In this document: positions 1 to 9,066 of the stretch, piece by piece
Numbering within the stretch: the first letter of the stretch is position 1
How the letters are laid out: each line of letters begins with the position of its first letter
Notes under the pieces: model-generated
The model's database searches: none
Told to the model about the DNA's origin: nothing
The model's input: the letters and a program-made list of their open reading frames with translations, nothing else
From: Novipirellula galeiformis
Lineage (GTDB): Bacteria > Planctomycetota > Planctomycetia > Pirellulales > Pirellulaceae
DNA length: 64,000 nucleotides
Assembly: GCF_007860095.1 (NCBI RefSeq)
Contig: NZ_SJPT01000002.1
Location: 744,001-808,000 of the forward strand
Reading direction: 5' to 3'
Program-made: the position numbers and the translations under genes

Positions 1-547
1 GATCCAATTACACGATCAAGTCGCCGGTCGATGGGACGCAATCGAGCGGATTCGGATTGAAACGCAGGAATCAGCGATGCGAATCATCAACAAAACGGGC
101 CCCCTCTCCAACGCCGCCGATCGTGACCATTGCCTCCAATACATTGTCGCGGTGGCGCTGCGAAAGGGACGACTTGATTCGGATCACTACGAACAAGCCA
201 CAGCCGACGATCCCGCCATCGACGCGATGCGCGATCGAATGGAGGTCGTCGAGAAACCCCGGTATTCGACCGATTACCTCGATCCCGATAAACGCTCGAT
301 CGCAAATGCGGTCCAAGTCTATTTCTCCGATGGAACAGCGACGGAGCGAATCGAAGTCGAATACCCCCTCGGCCACCGCCGCCGTCGCGCAGAAGCGTTA
401 CCGAAGCTACGTGACAAATTCCGAGTCAACGTCGGGTCTCGATTCGCTCCGGGACGCGTCTCATCGCTCGAGCAATTTTTTGATGCCGGAGACGACTTCA
501 ACGACATGCCGGTCCGCAACTTCATGAACGAGTTTGCCCAGACATGA
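1..547 (+). CDS. prpD: MmgE/PrpD family protein (2-methylcitrate dehydratase-like), C-terminal part
   Basis: The 5' end lies outside the window; the frame is open from base 2 and gives the last ~181 residues. The family dehydrates 2-methylcitrate or related hydroxy acids in propionate catabolism. Visible C-terminal signatures are NAADRDHCLQYIVAVAL, the DYLDPDKRSIANAVQV block and the basic GHRRRRAEALPKL block. An in-frame ATG at 77 is internal to the conserved domain, so it is not the start. It stands 47 bp upstream of the carboxyltransferase gene and is probably cotranscribed. Substrate cannot be told from this fragment, and cis-aconitate-decarboxylase-like members share the fold. Confidence 0.88.
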   Translation, partial: IQLHDQVAGRWDAIERIRIETQESAMRIINKTGPLSNAADRDHCLQYIVAVALRKGRLDSDHYEQATADDPAIDAMRDRMEVVEKPRYSTDYLDPDKRSIANAVQVYFSDGTATERIEVEYPLGHRRRRAEALPKLRDKFRVNVGSRFAPGRVSSLEQFFDAGDDFNDMPVRNFMNEFAQT

Positions 548-594
548 AAAAGAATCAACTAAGTATGCCCGCACGGTCCTATTCCTAGGAGAGA

Positions 595-2181
595 TTGGTG
601 GCAACATTGCGTAACCTCACTGACGAATTGCTTCACCAAGAGGCGACGCTGCGGCAAGGTGGAGGTGCGGACGGTCAGCAACGACAACGACGCCATGGTC
701 GATTGCCGGTGCGTGAGCGAATTGCGTTGCTGTTGGACAAAGATTGTCCCTTTTTTGAATTGGGCGTGTGGGCCGCATACGGGATGTACGAATCGTGGGG
801 TGGCGTTCCCGCGGCCGGGATTGTGACAGGCATCGGAACGGTCAAAGGGCGAGCCGTCTTAGTCGCCGCCAACGACGCGACGGTCAAGGCAGGGGCGATG
901 TTTCCTCAGTCGGTAAAGAAGTTGCTCCGCGCGCAAAAGATTGCCAATCAGTTTCGTTTGCCGGTGATCTATTTAGTCGATTCGGCCGGGGTGTTCCTGC
1001 CGTTGCAAGATGAAGTGTTTCCGGACGAGGACGATTTCGGTCGCATCTTTCGCAACAACGCCGTGCTCTCGGCGGCGGGGATCCCGCAATACGCCGCCGT
1101 GATGGGCAATTGCATCGCCGGTGGGGCGTACCTGCCTGTGTTGTGCGACAAAATGCTGATGACCGACGGCAGTCAGCTCTGTTTGGCTGGCCCCGCTTTG
1201 GTCAAAGCTGCGATTGGACAAACGGTCGATCCTGAGGACTTGGGGGGGGCGGCGATGCACGCAGCGATCAGCGGCACGGTCGATTTCCATGAGCCCGACG
1301 ACCCTTCCTGCCTAAAGCGATTACGTGCTTTGGTGGACCTGTTACCGAAACCGGCGGAGACTCATCTCGAGCAACAACCGGTAATCGGTGACCGCCTCTA
1401 CGATCTCGTCTCAGCAGACGGTCGAGGCGAATACGATGTGCGTGAGGTGCTCCGATGTATCGTCGACTCCGATTCGTTGCAGGAATATAAGGCCGAGTTT
1501 GGGAAGACGATAGTGACCACGTTTGCCAAAATCGGTGGGCACGCGATCGGGGTGGTCGCCAACCAAAAAGTTCGTTGTCGAACCGCCAGCGGCGAGATTC
1601 AAATCGGCGGCGTGATCTATCCCGATGCAGCGGACAAGGCCGCACGGTTCGTGATGGATTGTAACCAAACGCGAATCCCCTTGGTGTTCGTTCAGGATGT
1701 CCAAGGATTTATGGTCGGCAAACAAGCTGAACAAGCGGGAATCATTCGCGCCGGCGCGAAGCTGGTCAATGTCGTTAGCAACTCGATCGTCCCCAAATTG
1801 ACCGTCATCATCGGAGGTTCATTTGGTGCGGGTCATTATGCAATGTGCGGCAAAGCCTACGACCCGGCCCTGATCCTCGCCTGGCCGTCAGCGAAATACG
1901 CCGTCATGGGAGGCAATCAAGCGGCCGACACCTTGCTCGCTCTACAACTACGCGAAGCCCAACGCAATGGGCGTGTACTTGCGGAACAGGAAGTCGGCGA
2001 TTTGCGTCAATCGATCCTGCAACGATACCAGCAGCAGACGGATATCCGGTACGGTGCCGCCCGCGGTTGGGTCGACGCCATCATTCAACCCCACGAAACG
2101 AGACTGTGGCTATCGGCCGCCTTGGATCAATTGCCTGCTACCATCGGCCGTGATTTTCGCACCGGAGTGTTGCAGGTTTAG
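595..2181 (+). CDS. acyl-CoA carboxylase, carboxyltransferase (beta) subunit
   Basis: This 528-residue protein has the usual length and two crotonase-like halves of biotin-dependent carboxyltransferases of the methylcrotonyl/geranyl/propionyl-CoA carboxylase group. The N-terminal half carries YLVDSAGVFLPLQDEVFPDE and MGNCIAGGAYLPVLCDK; the C-terminal half carries FVQDVQGFMVGKQAE and IIGGSFGAGHYAMCGKAYDP. These fit methylcrotonyl-CoA-type (LiuB/AtuC/MCCC2) better than acetyl-CoA carboxylase. The start is TTG at 595 or GTG at 598; an AGGAGA at 587-592 is better spaced for GTG 598. No biotin carboxylase/biotin carrier subunit is in the window, so the alpha subunit must be encoded elsewhere. Exact acyl-CoA substrate is unknown. 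Confidence 0.88.
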   Translation: MVATLRNLTDELLHQEATLRQGGGADGQQRQRRHGRLPVRERIALLLDKDCPFFELGVWAAYGMYESWGGVPAAGIVTGIGTVKGRAVLVAANDATVKAGAMFPQSVKKLLRAQKIANQFRLPVIYLVDSAGVFLPLQDEVFPDEDDFGRIFRNNAVLSAAGIPQYAAVMGNCIAGGAYLPVLCDKMLMTDGSQLCLAGPALVKAAIGQTVDPEDLGGAAMHAAISGTVDFHEPDDPSCLKRLRALVDLLPKPAETHLEQQPVIGDRLYDLVSADGRGEYDVREVLRCIVDSDSLQEYKAEFGKTIVTTFAKIGGHAIGVVANQKVRCRTASGEIQIGGVIYPDAADKAARFVMDCNQTRIPLVFVQDVQGFMVGKQAEQAGIIRAGAKLVNVVSNSIVPKLTVIIGGSFGAGHYAMCGKAYDPALILAWPSAKYAVMGGNQAADTLLALQLREAQRNGRVLAEQEVGDLRQSILQRYQQQTDIRYGAARGWVDAIIQPHETRLWLSAALDQLPATIGRDFRTGVLQV

Positions 2182-2319
2182 TTGGGAACGGGTGCAAAGC
2201 AGTGTTCAACGGGCATCGCATTGACGGCCGTGCATGGCGGAAAGTTCGATTGCGGTTTTTGTAGGTTCAGCTCACGCAGGAGCGTTGGATCCAACTCATC
2301 ATAACAGGGCATTGTCGGC

Positions 2320-4194
2320 ATGTCGCAAACGATTCGAATCGGGAATGCACAAGCGTTTTGGGGTGACCGAACCGCGGCGGCAATGGAGATGCTGACGCGT
2401 GAGCCAGAGCTCGATTTTCTGACGCTTGATTACCTTGCCGAAGTTTCGATGTCGATTCTTGCCTACCAACGTCAACGGGATCCGCAAGCGGGTTATGCAC
2501 GAGACTTTGTTGATCTCGTGAAATCGTTAGTGCCCTATTGGTCGGCGGGCGGTCGATGCCGTTTGATCGCCAATGCCGGCGGATTGAACCCTATCGGTTG
2601 TGCGGAGGCATGTCGCCGCGTGCTTGAGGCAGCGGGGTGCCCTCCGCTGCGGATCGGCATCGTCAGCGGCGATGACGTGCTTGATTTAGTGCGTTCCGCT
2701 GCGTTGGAGAATCAAAGCAACGAGTTTCGCAACCTGGAAAGCGGCGAGTCGTTGGGCGAAGCAGCGACTCGGCTGGTCACCGCTAACGCCTATCTCGGGG
2801 CCAGACCGATCGTCAACGCATTGGCCGAAGGAGCCGAGATTGTGATCACCGGCCGCGTGGCCGACCCGTCCTTGGTCGTCGCGGCATGTCAGCATGATTT
2901 TGGCTGGACCGACGCGGAATTCGATCGTTTAGCCGGCGCGACGGTGGCGGGGCATTTGATCGAATGTGGTACTCAGGTCACCGGCGGCATCAGCACCGAT
3001 TGGCTCAATGTCCCCGACCCGGCGCACATCGGATTTCCGATTGTGGAGGTCAGCGACGACGGGAGCTGCGTGGTCACGAAACCCAACGGCAGCGGCGGTT
3101 GCGTGACCCCGTGGACGGTCAAGGAACAACTCGTTTACGAAATCGGCGATCCCGCAAACTACCTTAGCCCTGACGTGACCGTTTCCTTTTCGTCGCTACG
3201 CGTTGAAGCGATCGGACTCGATCGTGTCCGGGTGAGCGGCGCGCTCGGTAAACCGCCCCCTCCTCAATATAAAGTCAGTGCCACGGTTCGCGACGGCTAT
3301 CGCGCCGCGGGGACGCTCTTGATTGTGGGACGCGATGCCACTGAAAAGGCAACTCGATGCGGCGAAATGGTGCTGCAACGGGTGCGTGAGGCGGGACACG
3401 ATCTGCGCGAACGCGTGATTGAATGTTTGGGTTCCCCAGGCAACTGCATTGGGATGCCCCACTCGGCGCCGCCCGTCGACCGAGCGTCATTTCATGAGGT
3501 CGTGCTGCGGGTTGCGGTCGAATCCGAATCGCGCGACGCGGTGGAATGTTTTACCCGTGAGATGATGCCATTGATCACGGGGGGGCCGCAGGGCACGACC
3601 GGATACGCCGAAGGCCGACCGCGTATCCATCCTGTGATTCGCTATTGGCCCTGCTTAATCGACCGCAATGCGATCCTACCAAACGTCGAGCCAATGGGAA
3701 CAACGGAAACGACTCCCCGATCAACTTCGATGGCGGGGAGTAACGTGATCGAGACGCAGGGGATTATCGAGGAGTGTGCTACACCGGACATGCTCCCTCC
3801 CGATCAATTCTCGTCCTCCATCGGCACGGCGGTTAAAGCCGATAACGGGCCATTGGCATCGCAATTGCACGACATTGCCTTGGCCCGTAGCGGCGACAAA
3901 GGCACATCGGCGAATCTGGGGGTCCTGGCCCGCAGCCCGGATGACTGGGATTTTCTGAAACAATGGTTGACTGCCGAGCGTGTGTGGGAGTTTTTAAAGC
4001 CGCGGGGATGCGACACCGTGGAACGCTTTGAACTCGATAATCTGCAAGCTTTGAACTTTGTGGTCCGGGGCATATTGCGTCAACCATTACGAAGCGATGC
4101 ACAGGGAAAAGCGTTGGGCCAAATGCTATTGGAAATGCCGCTACCCGCAGATCAGAAGCGTAGAATAACTCGTAGGGAAGACAGGGGAAAATGA
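2320..4194 (+). CDS. atuA: acyclic terpene utilisation AtuA-like protein (DUF1446)
   Basis: This 624-residue protein matches the AtuA/DUF1446 layout. It starts with IRIGNAQAFWGD and the TLDYLAEVSMSILA block, has the LIANAGGLNPIGCAEACRRV and IVITGRVADPSLVVAAC segments in the large domain (~1-460), and ends with the small AtuA-like domain (~510-600) marked by LHDIALARSGDKGTSANLGV. In Pseudomonas the family belongs to the citronellol/geraniol degradation locus, but its reaction is not settled. It lies between a carboxyltransferase and an enoyl-CoA hydratase, the same company as in atu clusters. Its stop overlaps the next start (ATGA, 4191-4194). The 138-bp gap before it holds no gene. Confidence 0.85.
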   Translation: MSQTIRIGNAQAFWGDRTAAAMEMLTREPELDFLTLDYLAEVSMSILAYQRQRDPQAGYARDFVDLVKSLVPYWSAGGRCRLIANAGGLNPIGCAEACRRVLEAAGCPPLRIGIVSGDDVLDLVRSAALENQSNEFRNLESGESLGEAATRLVTANAYLGARPIVNALAEGAEIVITGRVADPSLVVAACQHDFGWTDAEFDRLAGATVAGHLIECGTQVTGGISTDWLNVPDPAHIGFPIVEVSDDGSCVVTKPNGSGGCVTPWTVKEQLVYEIGDPANYLSPDVTVSFSSLRVEAIGLDRVRVSGALGKPPPPQYKVSATVRDGYRAAGTLLIVGRDATEKATRCGEMVLQRVREAGHDLRERVIECLGSPGNCIGMPHSAPPVDRASFHEVVLRVAVESESRDAVECFTREMMPLITGGPQGTTGYAEGRPRIHPVIRYWPCLIDRNAILPNVEPMGTTETTPRSTSMAGSNVIETQGIIEECATPDMLPPDQFSSSIGTAVKADNGPLASQLHDIALARSGDKGTSANLGVLARSPDDWDFLKQWLTAERVWEFLKPRGCDTVERFELDNLQALNFVVRGILRQPLRSDAQGKALGQMLLEMPLPADQKRRITRREDRGK

Positions 4195-4958
4195 TGGACA
4201 ATCTCACTCTGGTGGAGACGCTTGAGCCAGGAATCGTATCGCTGACTCTAAATCGCTCTCATCGTCGTAACGCCCTTAACATCGCCTTGCTAGAACAACT
4301 CAATCACGAGATCCAAAAAATCGAAGGGGATCGCGGCAATCGTGTGGTGATCCTTGGCGGTGCCGGACCGGTATTCTCAGCGGGATTGGATTTAAAGGAA
4401 GCGTCCGACGTTTCGCTGGTAGAACGTTCAGCCATCGCGGTCGAGCGCGCGCTGTATCGCTTGCAGCGGACGTCGCTGATTGTGATCGCGGCGGTGCACG
4501 GCGGAGCGTATGCGGGAGGGGCGGGGTTGATGGCAGCGTGTGATGTCGTGATTGCGGCCGAAGATGCACAGTTCGCGTTCCCCGAAGCACGGCGGGGGCT
4601 GCTGCCTGCACTGATTTGCAATGTGCTTCGACACAAAGTGGGCGAAGGGGATCTCCGCGATCTATTTTTGGTGGGCGATCCGATCGATGCCCAGCGTGCA
4701 TTGCGGATCGGTCTGGTGCAACGGATCGTCCCCGTGTCGCAGTTGCGTGACGCAGCGCGTGAATTAGCCAAGTCGGTGATTTCAGGGGGTCCCTACACGA
4801 TTCGCCAAACCAAAGAATTGATCAACGAAGCGTTTGCTGACGCCATCCAAAGCAGCGGAACCCATATGGTCAAAGAACATCTCGCGGCTCGTCATAGCGA
4901 AGAAGCGCGAGAGGGGTTGGCGGCATTCATTGAAAAGCGAGAACCAAAATGGGATTAG
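4191..4958 (+). CDS. enoyl-CoA hydratase/isomerase family protein
   Basis: This 255-residue crotonase-fold protein is of normal length. The oxyanion-hole segments are FSAGLDLKEASD and AAVHGGAYAGGAGLMAACD; FAFPEARRGLLPA carries the Glu expected at the catalytic position, and the C-terminal helices end in EGLAAFIEKREP. By context it is the hydratase of a branched-chain acyl-CoA route (methylglutaconyl- or isohexenylglutaconyl-CoA type, LiuC/AtuE). It is translationally coupled: its ATG overlaps the AtuA stop by 4 bp, behind AGGGGA at 4183-4188, and its own stop overlaps the next start by 10 bp. A second ATG two codons in (4194) is also possible. Confidence 0.88.
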   Translation: MMDNLTLVETLEPGIVSLTLNRSHRRNALNIALLEQLNHEIQKIEGDRGNRVVILGGAGPVFSAGLDLKEASDVSLVERSAIAVERALYRLQRTSLIVIAAVHGGAYAGGAGLMAACDVVIAAEDAQFAFPEARRGLLPALICNVLRHKVGEGDLRDLFLVGDPIDAQRALRIGLVQRIVPVSQLRDAARELAKSVISGGPYTIRQTKELINEAFADAIQSSGTHMVKEHLAARHSEEAREGLAAFIEKREPKWD

Positions 4959-6727
4959 TCGATTCAACATCGCATGCCGACCGGATGGAGCAACGCGAGC
5001 AACAAATCCGGCAAGCCGAAGAACTACTTGGTTCGCTACCACAGGCGAGCGGCGTCGCCAAAGGAATGTTCGCGGGGCGGTTCGTCGACGATTGGGTGTT
5101 CCCCTACCCCGACTTGACGGGCATCGAGCGGGCGGAGGTGGAAGCGGCGGTCGTGGCACTGAGTCATTTCTGTGACGAACACCTCGACCCCACGCGGATC
5201 GATCGCGAGGCCGACATCCCACGGGACGTCATCGACGGACTCGCCGAACTAGGGCTGCTAGGGATGACCGCGCCCGCGGAATTCGGCGGCAGCGGGTTTT
5301 CACAAATGGGTTATTGCCGACTGCTTGAGGTGATTGGCGGCCGTTGTAGTTCGACCTCCATTTTCGTCAACGCTCATCATTCGATCGGGATGCGTGGGTT
5401 GCTGTTGTTCGGCAGTGAATCGCAGAAAAAAAAGTGGCTGCCCGATTTGGTCCGTGGCAAAAAGCTGGCCGCCTTTGCACTCACCGAACCCGAGGCCGGA
5501 TCGGACGCTTCCAACGTGCAAACGATGGCGATTCCGTCGGCCGATGGCAGCCACTTCGTCCTGCATGGACAGAAGCGTTACATCACCAACGGAGCGATCG
5601 CGGATGTGTTGACGGTGATGGCACGCACCCCGATCGAAGATAGTCGTGAAACAGCGATCACCGCCTTTCTGGTCACCCCCGACATGCCTGGCTTCCAAGT
5701 CACCGAACCGCGGATGGAGAAGTTGGGCATTCGCGGCACCGCGACGGCACGGTTGGCGTTTGACAATCTGCATGTGCCGCGAGAGAACATTCTCGGCCCA
5801 ATCGGCAAGGGACTCAAGGTGGCGTTGACGGTGTTGGACTTTGGCCGCACCACCTTCGGTGCCTGCTGTACCGGAGCCGCGAAGACATGTTTGCGTTTAG
5901 CCACCGATCACGCCCGCTCGCGACGTCAATTCGGCCGCCCGCTCGCCGAGTTTGAACTCGTGCAAGAAAAACTGGCTCGGATGTCCGCCTGGACCTACGC
6001 CATGGAAGCAACGACCAACGTCACCGCCGGCTTGATTGACCGTGGACTCGAAGACTACATGCTCGAGACCGCGATGCTCAAGGTCTGGAGTACGGAACGT
6101 CTGTGGACGATCGTTAACGATGCCTTCCAAATATTTGGTGGCGCCGCCTATTTTACGGATTTGCCACTCGAACGCATGCTACGCGATCATCGCATCAATC
6201 AAATCGGCGAAGGGGCCAATGAAGTACTGATGTCGTTCATTGCACTAACGGGCATGCGCGGTCCAGGAATGCGTATGAAAGAGGTGAGCGAGGCTTGGAG
6301 ACATCCTTGGGCAGGAGTCGGGACAGTGGGCCACTTTACCAGCGACACATTAAGAATGCGTTTTCGATCCCCCGCCGTCCCCGTACGAGCCCCCGAACTC
6401 CGCTCTGACGCTCGCCGCTTGGGGAAAGCCATCCGGCGACTCGGCACAACCGTCCAGTGGACGTTGGTCCGACATCGCGAAGAGGTGCTGGAGAGACAAC
6501 TCGTGTTGCAACGGATCGCTTGGATCGCGATGGAATTGTACGCGACCGCCTGCACACTGAGTCGCTGGGACCACGAATTAGCAGACAACAATCACACGCA
6601 TGACGCTGTCGCCAGGCTGTTCGTGGCCGATTCGCTGCGACACGTCGACGCTTGTTTTCAAGGCATGCGTGACAATCACGATCCGCTGCTGTTAGCAGCC
6701 GCCAGCCCACAAGACGTGCCGTCTTGA
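4949..6727 (+). CDS. acyl-CoA dehydrogenase, VLCAD/ACAD9-like long form
   Basis: This 592-residue FAD enzyme has an N-terminal helical domain (~60-180), a beta domain with LTEPEAGSDASNVQTMA and GQKRYITNGA, and a C-terminal domain with RSRRQFGRPLAEFELVQEKL and FQIFGGAAYFTDLPLERML. DHRINQIGEGANEVL carries the candidate catalytic Glu. A further ~160-residue C-terminal helical region (RRLGTTVQWTLVRHREEVLE) is typical of the VLCAD/ACAD9 group and exceeds a short-chain ACAD. It is the last gene of the operon and would oxidise the acyl-CoA entering the AtuA/carboxylase route. Chain-length preference is inferred only. Confidence 0.9.
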   Translation: MGLVDSTSHADRMEQREQQIRQAEELLGSLPQASGVAKGMFAGRFVDDWVFPYPDLTGIERAEVEAAVVALSHFCDEHLDPTRIDREADIPRDVIDGLAELGLLGMTAPAEFGGSGFSQMGYCRLLEVIGGRCSSTSIFVNAHHSIGMRGLLLFGSESQKKKWLPDLVRGKKLAAFALTEPEAGSDASNVQTMAIPSADGSHFVLHGQKRYITNGAIADVLTVMARTPIEDSRETAITAFLVTPDMPGFQVTEPRMEKLGIRGTATARLAFDNLHVPRENILGPIGKGLKVALTVLDFGRTTFGACCTGAAKTCLRLATDHARSRRQFGRPLAEFELVQEKLARMSAWTYAMEATTNVTAGLIDRGLEDYMLETAMLKVWSTERLWTIVNDAFQIFGGAAYFTDLPLERMLRDHRINQIGEGANEVLMSFIALTGMRGPGMRMKEVSEAWRHPWAGVGTVGHFTSDTLRMRFRSPAVPVRAPELRSDARRLGKAIRRLGTTVQWTLVRHREEVLERQLVLQRIAWIAMELYATACTLSRWDHELADNNHTHDAVARLFVADSLRHVDACFQGMRDNHDPLLLAAASPQDVPS

Positions 6728-6849
6728 TATTGCCCTACATTATGTGTTTCGGGCCGAAGACACCGTAATTTGCCTAGAGCATTGTTTTAATCGACGTGGG
6801 ATCCCATCCGCAGCTGCGTTCGCAAGAACGCGGTCCACCGCTTAGCAAC

Positions 6850-7075
6850 ACGGAAAGCGTCACAATAATGGTCGTAAGTACAGACCGGTTCGATGGAACG
6901 TTTTGCGGTCGTTTCGCACCAAATTCGGCACGATCCACAGCGTTCCACACTCGAGCGTGCGAGAGTGCTGTTTTGGAGGTTCGGACAACGGATCGTAGAT
7001 GCGGTTTTCACGACCTCGATTCTATCCGATGGCGCGGCGGTTGGTGCCAGTACGAACGCCAAAAAGTTTTTTCGT
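6850..7075 (-). repeat. leader repeat copy C, without RHS tip
   Basis: This stretch is a diverged copy of the leaders at 8555-8790 and 10143-10354. Shared blocks on the plus strand are GGATCGTAGATGCGGTTTTC and ATCCGATGGCGCGGCGGTTG, plus a short palindromic segment around 6950-6970 (CTCGAGCGTGCGAGAGTG). Read on the minus strand it stays open through the shared TASTIR and AKR positions, then departs where the other copies enter the RHS DPIGY motif. No tip follows; the acyl-CoA dehydrogenase end lies beyond. Apart from this leader and its flank, 6728-7311 shows no convincing gene. Confidence 0.7.
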
Positions 7076-7311
7076 TGGCTGCCAGTCCACGCACCTTCAC
7101 GACGCACGGGGCGAAGGTACGAGCAGCAAGTATTCGGCAATCGAGCTCTATCCAAGGCTGGCGGCATCGTGCCGAAGATGGCGACGACATCCTGTCGTCG
7201 CTGGTCATTTCGCGCCGGTGCGATCAAGCGTGCGCGGGTCGATGCCCGCGTTCGACATCCTGCCCGCCAAGACGCAAAGCCGCCTCGCGGCGGCCGCATG
7301 AAAGCGAAGGT

Positions 7312-7884
7312 TCACTCCGGTGCATTGGGCGTGTCATTCCGCGAAGAAGCCTGACCCGTTTGATTTCTCCCCTCATTCTGCCATGCTTCAATTGAATCCA
7401 GAACTGCTTGAACTTTCGGCGGTAGCTCTTGACCATCAGAAATTGAGAGTTCCTTTCTAACCCACTGATCTAGTCGGAAATCAATTGCTAGGCCTTCCCG
7501 GGATGCGATCAGATTTCTAATAAAAACTGCGGCAAGCAACATTTCCTGGTCCGTCGGAAGCCCGCCAGTCAGTACGGATGCTTTTTGATTTGTGTCAACA
7601 ATAAGACAGAGGCCGAAACGTTCATGTAAACGATAGCCACGCAAGTCAATGCCAGCAGTCGGACTAAAGCGAAACATGCTTTTCTCTGCTGAACCTAAGA
7701 CCTTTGTCGAATCCAATGTATCTTCTCGAAGCGGGACAGCGGCGGAAAAAGTTCGTTCGGCAACCTGTTGCTTTGCTCCGACTTCATCTGCAACCGACCA
7801 GCCAACGAGCAGCGTTGCAGAATATAGAAACGAACCGATCAGCAAAAAAACACCACAACGCTGAAAACTAAACTTCCGAATCAT
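7312..7884 (-). CDS. small secreted or membrane-anchored protein downstream of an RHS tip
   Basis: This is an unrecognised 190-residue protein. From ATG 7884 it begins MIRKFSFQRCGVFLLIGSF and has a long hydrophobic segment (~10-30) that looks like a signal peptide or anchor; longer in-frame starts up to 7977 would bury this signal. The body is soluble and mixed, with a GLCLIVDTNQKASVL strand-like stretch and a polar tail. It starts 19 bp after the RHS tip reading frame ends, the place an immunity gene would occupy. Immunity is inferred from position only. The last ~17 codons (NQTGQASSRND...) run through a REP-like sequence at 7343-7364, so the 3' end may have been overwritten by the repeat. 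Confidence 0.55.
   Translation of the reverse strand: MIRKFSFQRCGVFLLIGSFLYSATLLVGWSVADEVGAKQQVAERTFSAAVPLREDTLDSTKVLGSAEKSMFRFSPTAGIDLRGYRLHERFGLCLIVDTNQKASVLTGGLPTDQEMLLAAVFIRNLIASREGLAIDFRLDQWVRKELSISDGQELPPKVQAVLDSIEAWQNEGRNQTGQASSRNDTPNAPE
7343..7364. repeat. degenerate REP-like terminus (GACCCGTTTGAT type)
   Basis: The core TGACCCGTTTGAT resembles the TTGACCCATTTG core of the perfect inverted repeats that bracket the RAYT gene at 10355-11116. It lies inside the 3' end of the 7312-7884 coding region. Confidence 0.5.
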
Positions 7885-7903
7885 CTTATTGCCAAAAATC
7901 AGG

Positions 7904-8829
7904 TTAACGCATTCCAGGAAATGGGCTGGGTAGCGGATTGCGAGGTGGCGGCACGTGATCGAAAGGAGGGTACTCATTGTCCACCTCTGGCGGTCTTCCA
8001 GGTTGATGCCCCGCTTGATTCGCCAGGATATTGGTCAACAGTTTATCCTTACTTTTCAGGTCGCTGCAATGACTTTCGCAGCTCGCTTTACCCGCCTCGC
8101 CCTCACCAAAATTTTTGCCGCTTTGAGGATTCAAGATATCAAGGAGGAGAGATTTTGCCTCTTCGATAATCAGTCGCACATGATGTTGCTCATGACCGTA
8201 AGCTCCCGAAACCGATAGCCCATCCGTTCCATCAAATAACCATCCGCCGCCATCGTCTCGAATCTGCTGAACATCAATGAATAAGAAAATCTTAACTTCA
8301 ATGTTCACATGTTCGAGAACCCAGTTTCCACAACTCTCCTCACAGCTAATGCGTACGCCTGGCAAGTCAGGCCGTAACGGATGCCCCCCAGAGGAGTGCC
8401 AATCCAGCCCATTCCAGGAATGCCATCTTCGTCGATCAATGTTTCAATAGTGACACCCTTCCAATACTCCAGCCCGTAGGGATCCAAAAAACGAAGAGGG
8501 TTACCATCTAGGCCCTCGAACAGATTCCAACGACTTCCCTCGAAGCCGATAGGATATTTGGAGCAAGACTCCAATCGTCGGCAACTGTCGTAAATGCAAG
8601 TGGATTTGCCGGTGCGTTTTGCGAGAGTTTCGACGCAAACTCGGCGCGATCGACGGCGCTCAACTCTCGCGTGCGCGCGAGTGCGGTTTTTCGGTGTCGG
8701 ACGGCGGATCGTAGATGCGGTTTCCACGCCTCTGATTGTATCCGATGGCGCGGCGGTTGGAGCCAGTACGATACCGAAAAGCTTAGTCTTTAGCTGACCG
8801 ATCAGCAAAGGCTGGTTGATGGATGGCAC
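7904..8829 (-). pseudogene. orphan RHS-family C-terminal tip B, frameshifted
   Basis: An open frame begins in leader B (8829), enters the RHS core end as RRLESCSKYPIGFEG...FLDPYGLEYW, and stops at 8305. The sequence continues in another frame from about 8365 to 7904 (SCEESCGNWVLEHVNIEVK), so a frameshift near 8350 breaks the tip. Most of the RHS core is absent: only the ~40 residues around DPIGY/DPYG remain. The distal part holds GHEQHHVRLIIEEAK, and HEQHH fits the HExxH zinc-peptidase pattern, so a metallopeptidase toxin tip is possible. The tail is Pro-rich. It is likely silent unless recombined or reframed. Confidence 0.65.
8555..8790 (-). repeat. leader repeat copy B
   Basis: This leader shares GGAGCAAGACTCCAATCGTC (8560-8579) with copy A at 10157-10176. 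Further shared blocks are GCGGATCGTAGATGCGGTTT and ATCCGATGGCGCGGCGGTTG. A palindromic segment CTCTCGCGTGCGCGCGAG lies near 8667-8684. On the minus strand it runs straight into the RHS tip B frame. Diverged but colinear with copies A and C. Confidence 0.75.
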
Positions 8830-8975
8830 CGTTCAGTTCTCTCGCCCGGAAGAACCAACGCCTGGGCGGCTTCGTGCCGCAGGTGTGGCGGACTTCCTGT
8901 CCGCCAACGAAAAACGGCAGCCTATCGGCTACCGTTTCATTGTCGCTTCGCTCCGGTGCAACTCCTAGTTTACCC

Positions 8976-9000
8976 AACAAAGAGACCTGACCCATTTGAT
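8976..9000. repeat. degenerate REP-like terminus
   Basis: Sequence AACAAAGAGACCTGACCCAT followed by TTGAT resembles the RAYT-flanking inverted repeat at 11093-11116. A second GACCCATTTGATGGCT follows at about 9009-9024. It lies ~190 bp from leader B, mirroring the REP-like copy near leader C. Confidence 0.55.
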
Positions 9001-9066
9001 GGCTTCGACCCATTTGATGGCTTCTAGATGGATTTTTTTGACAGGACGGAAACGCTGCCATTTTCC

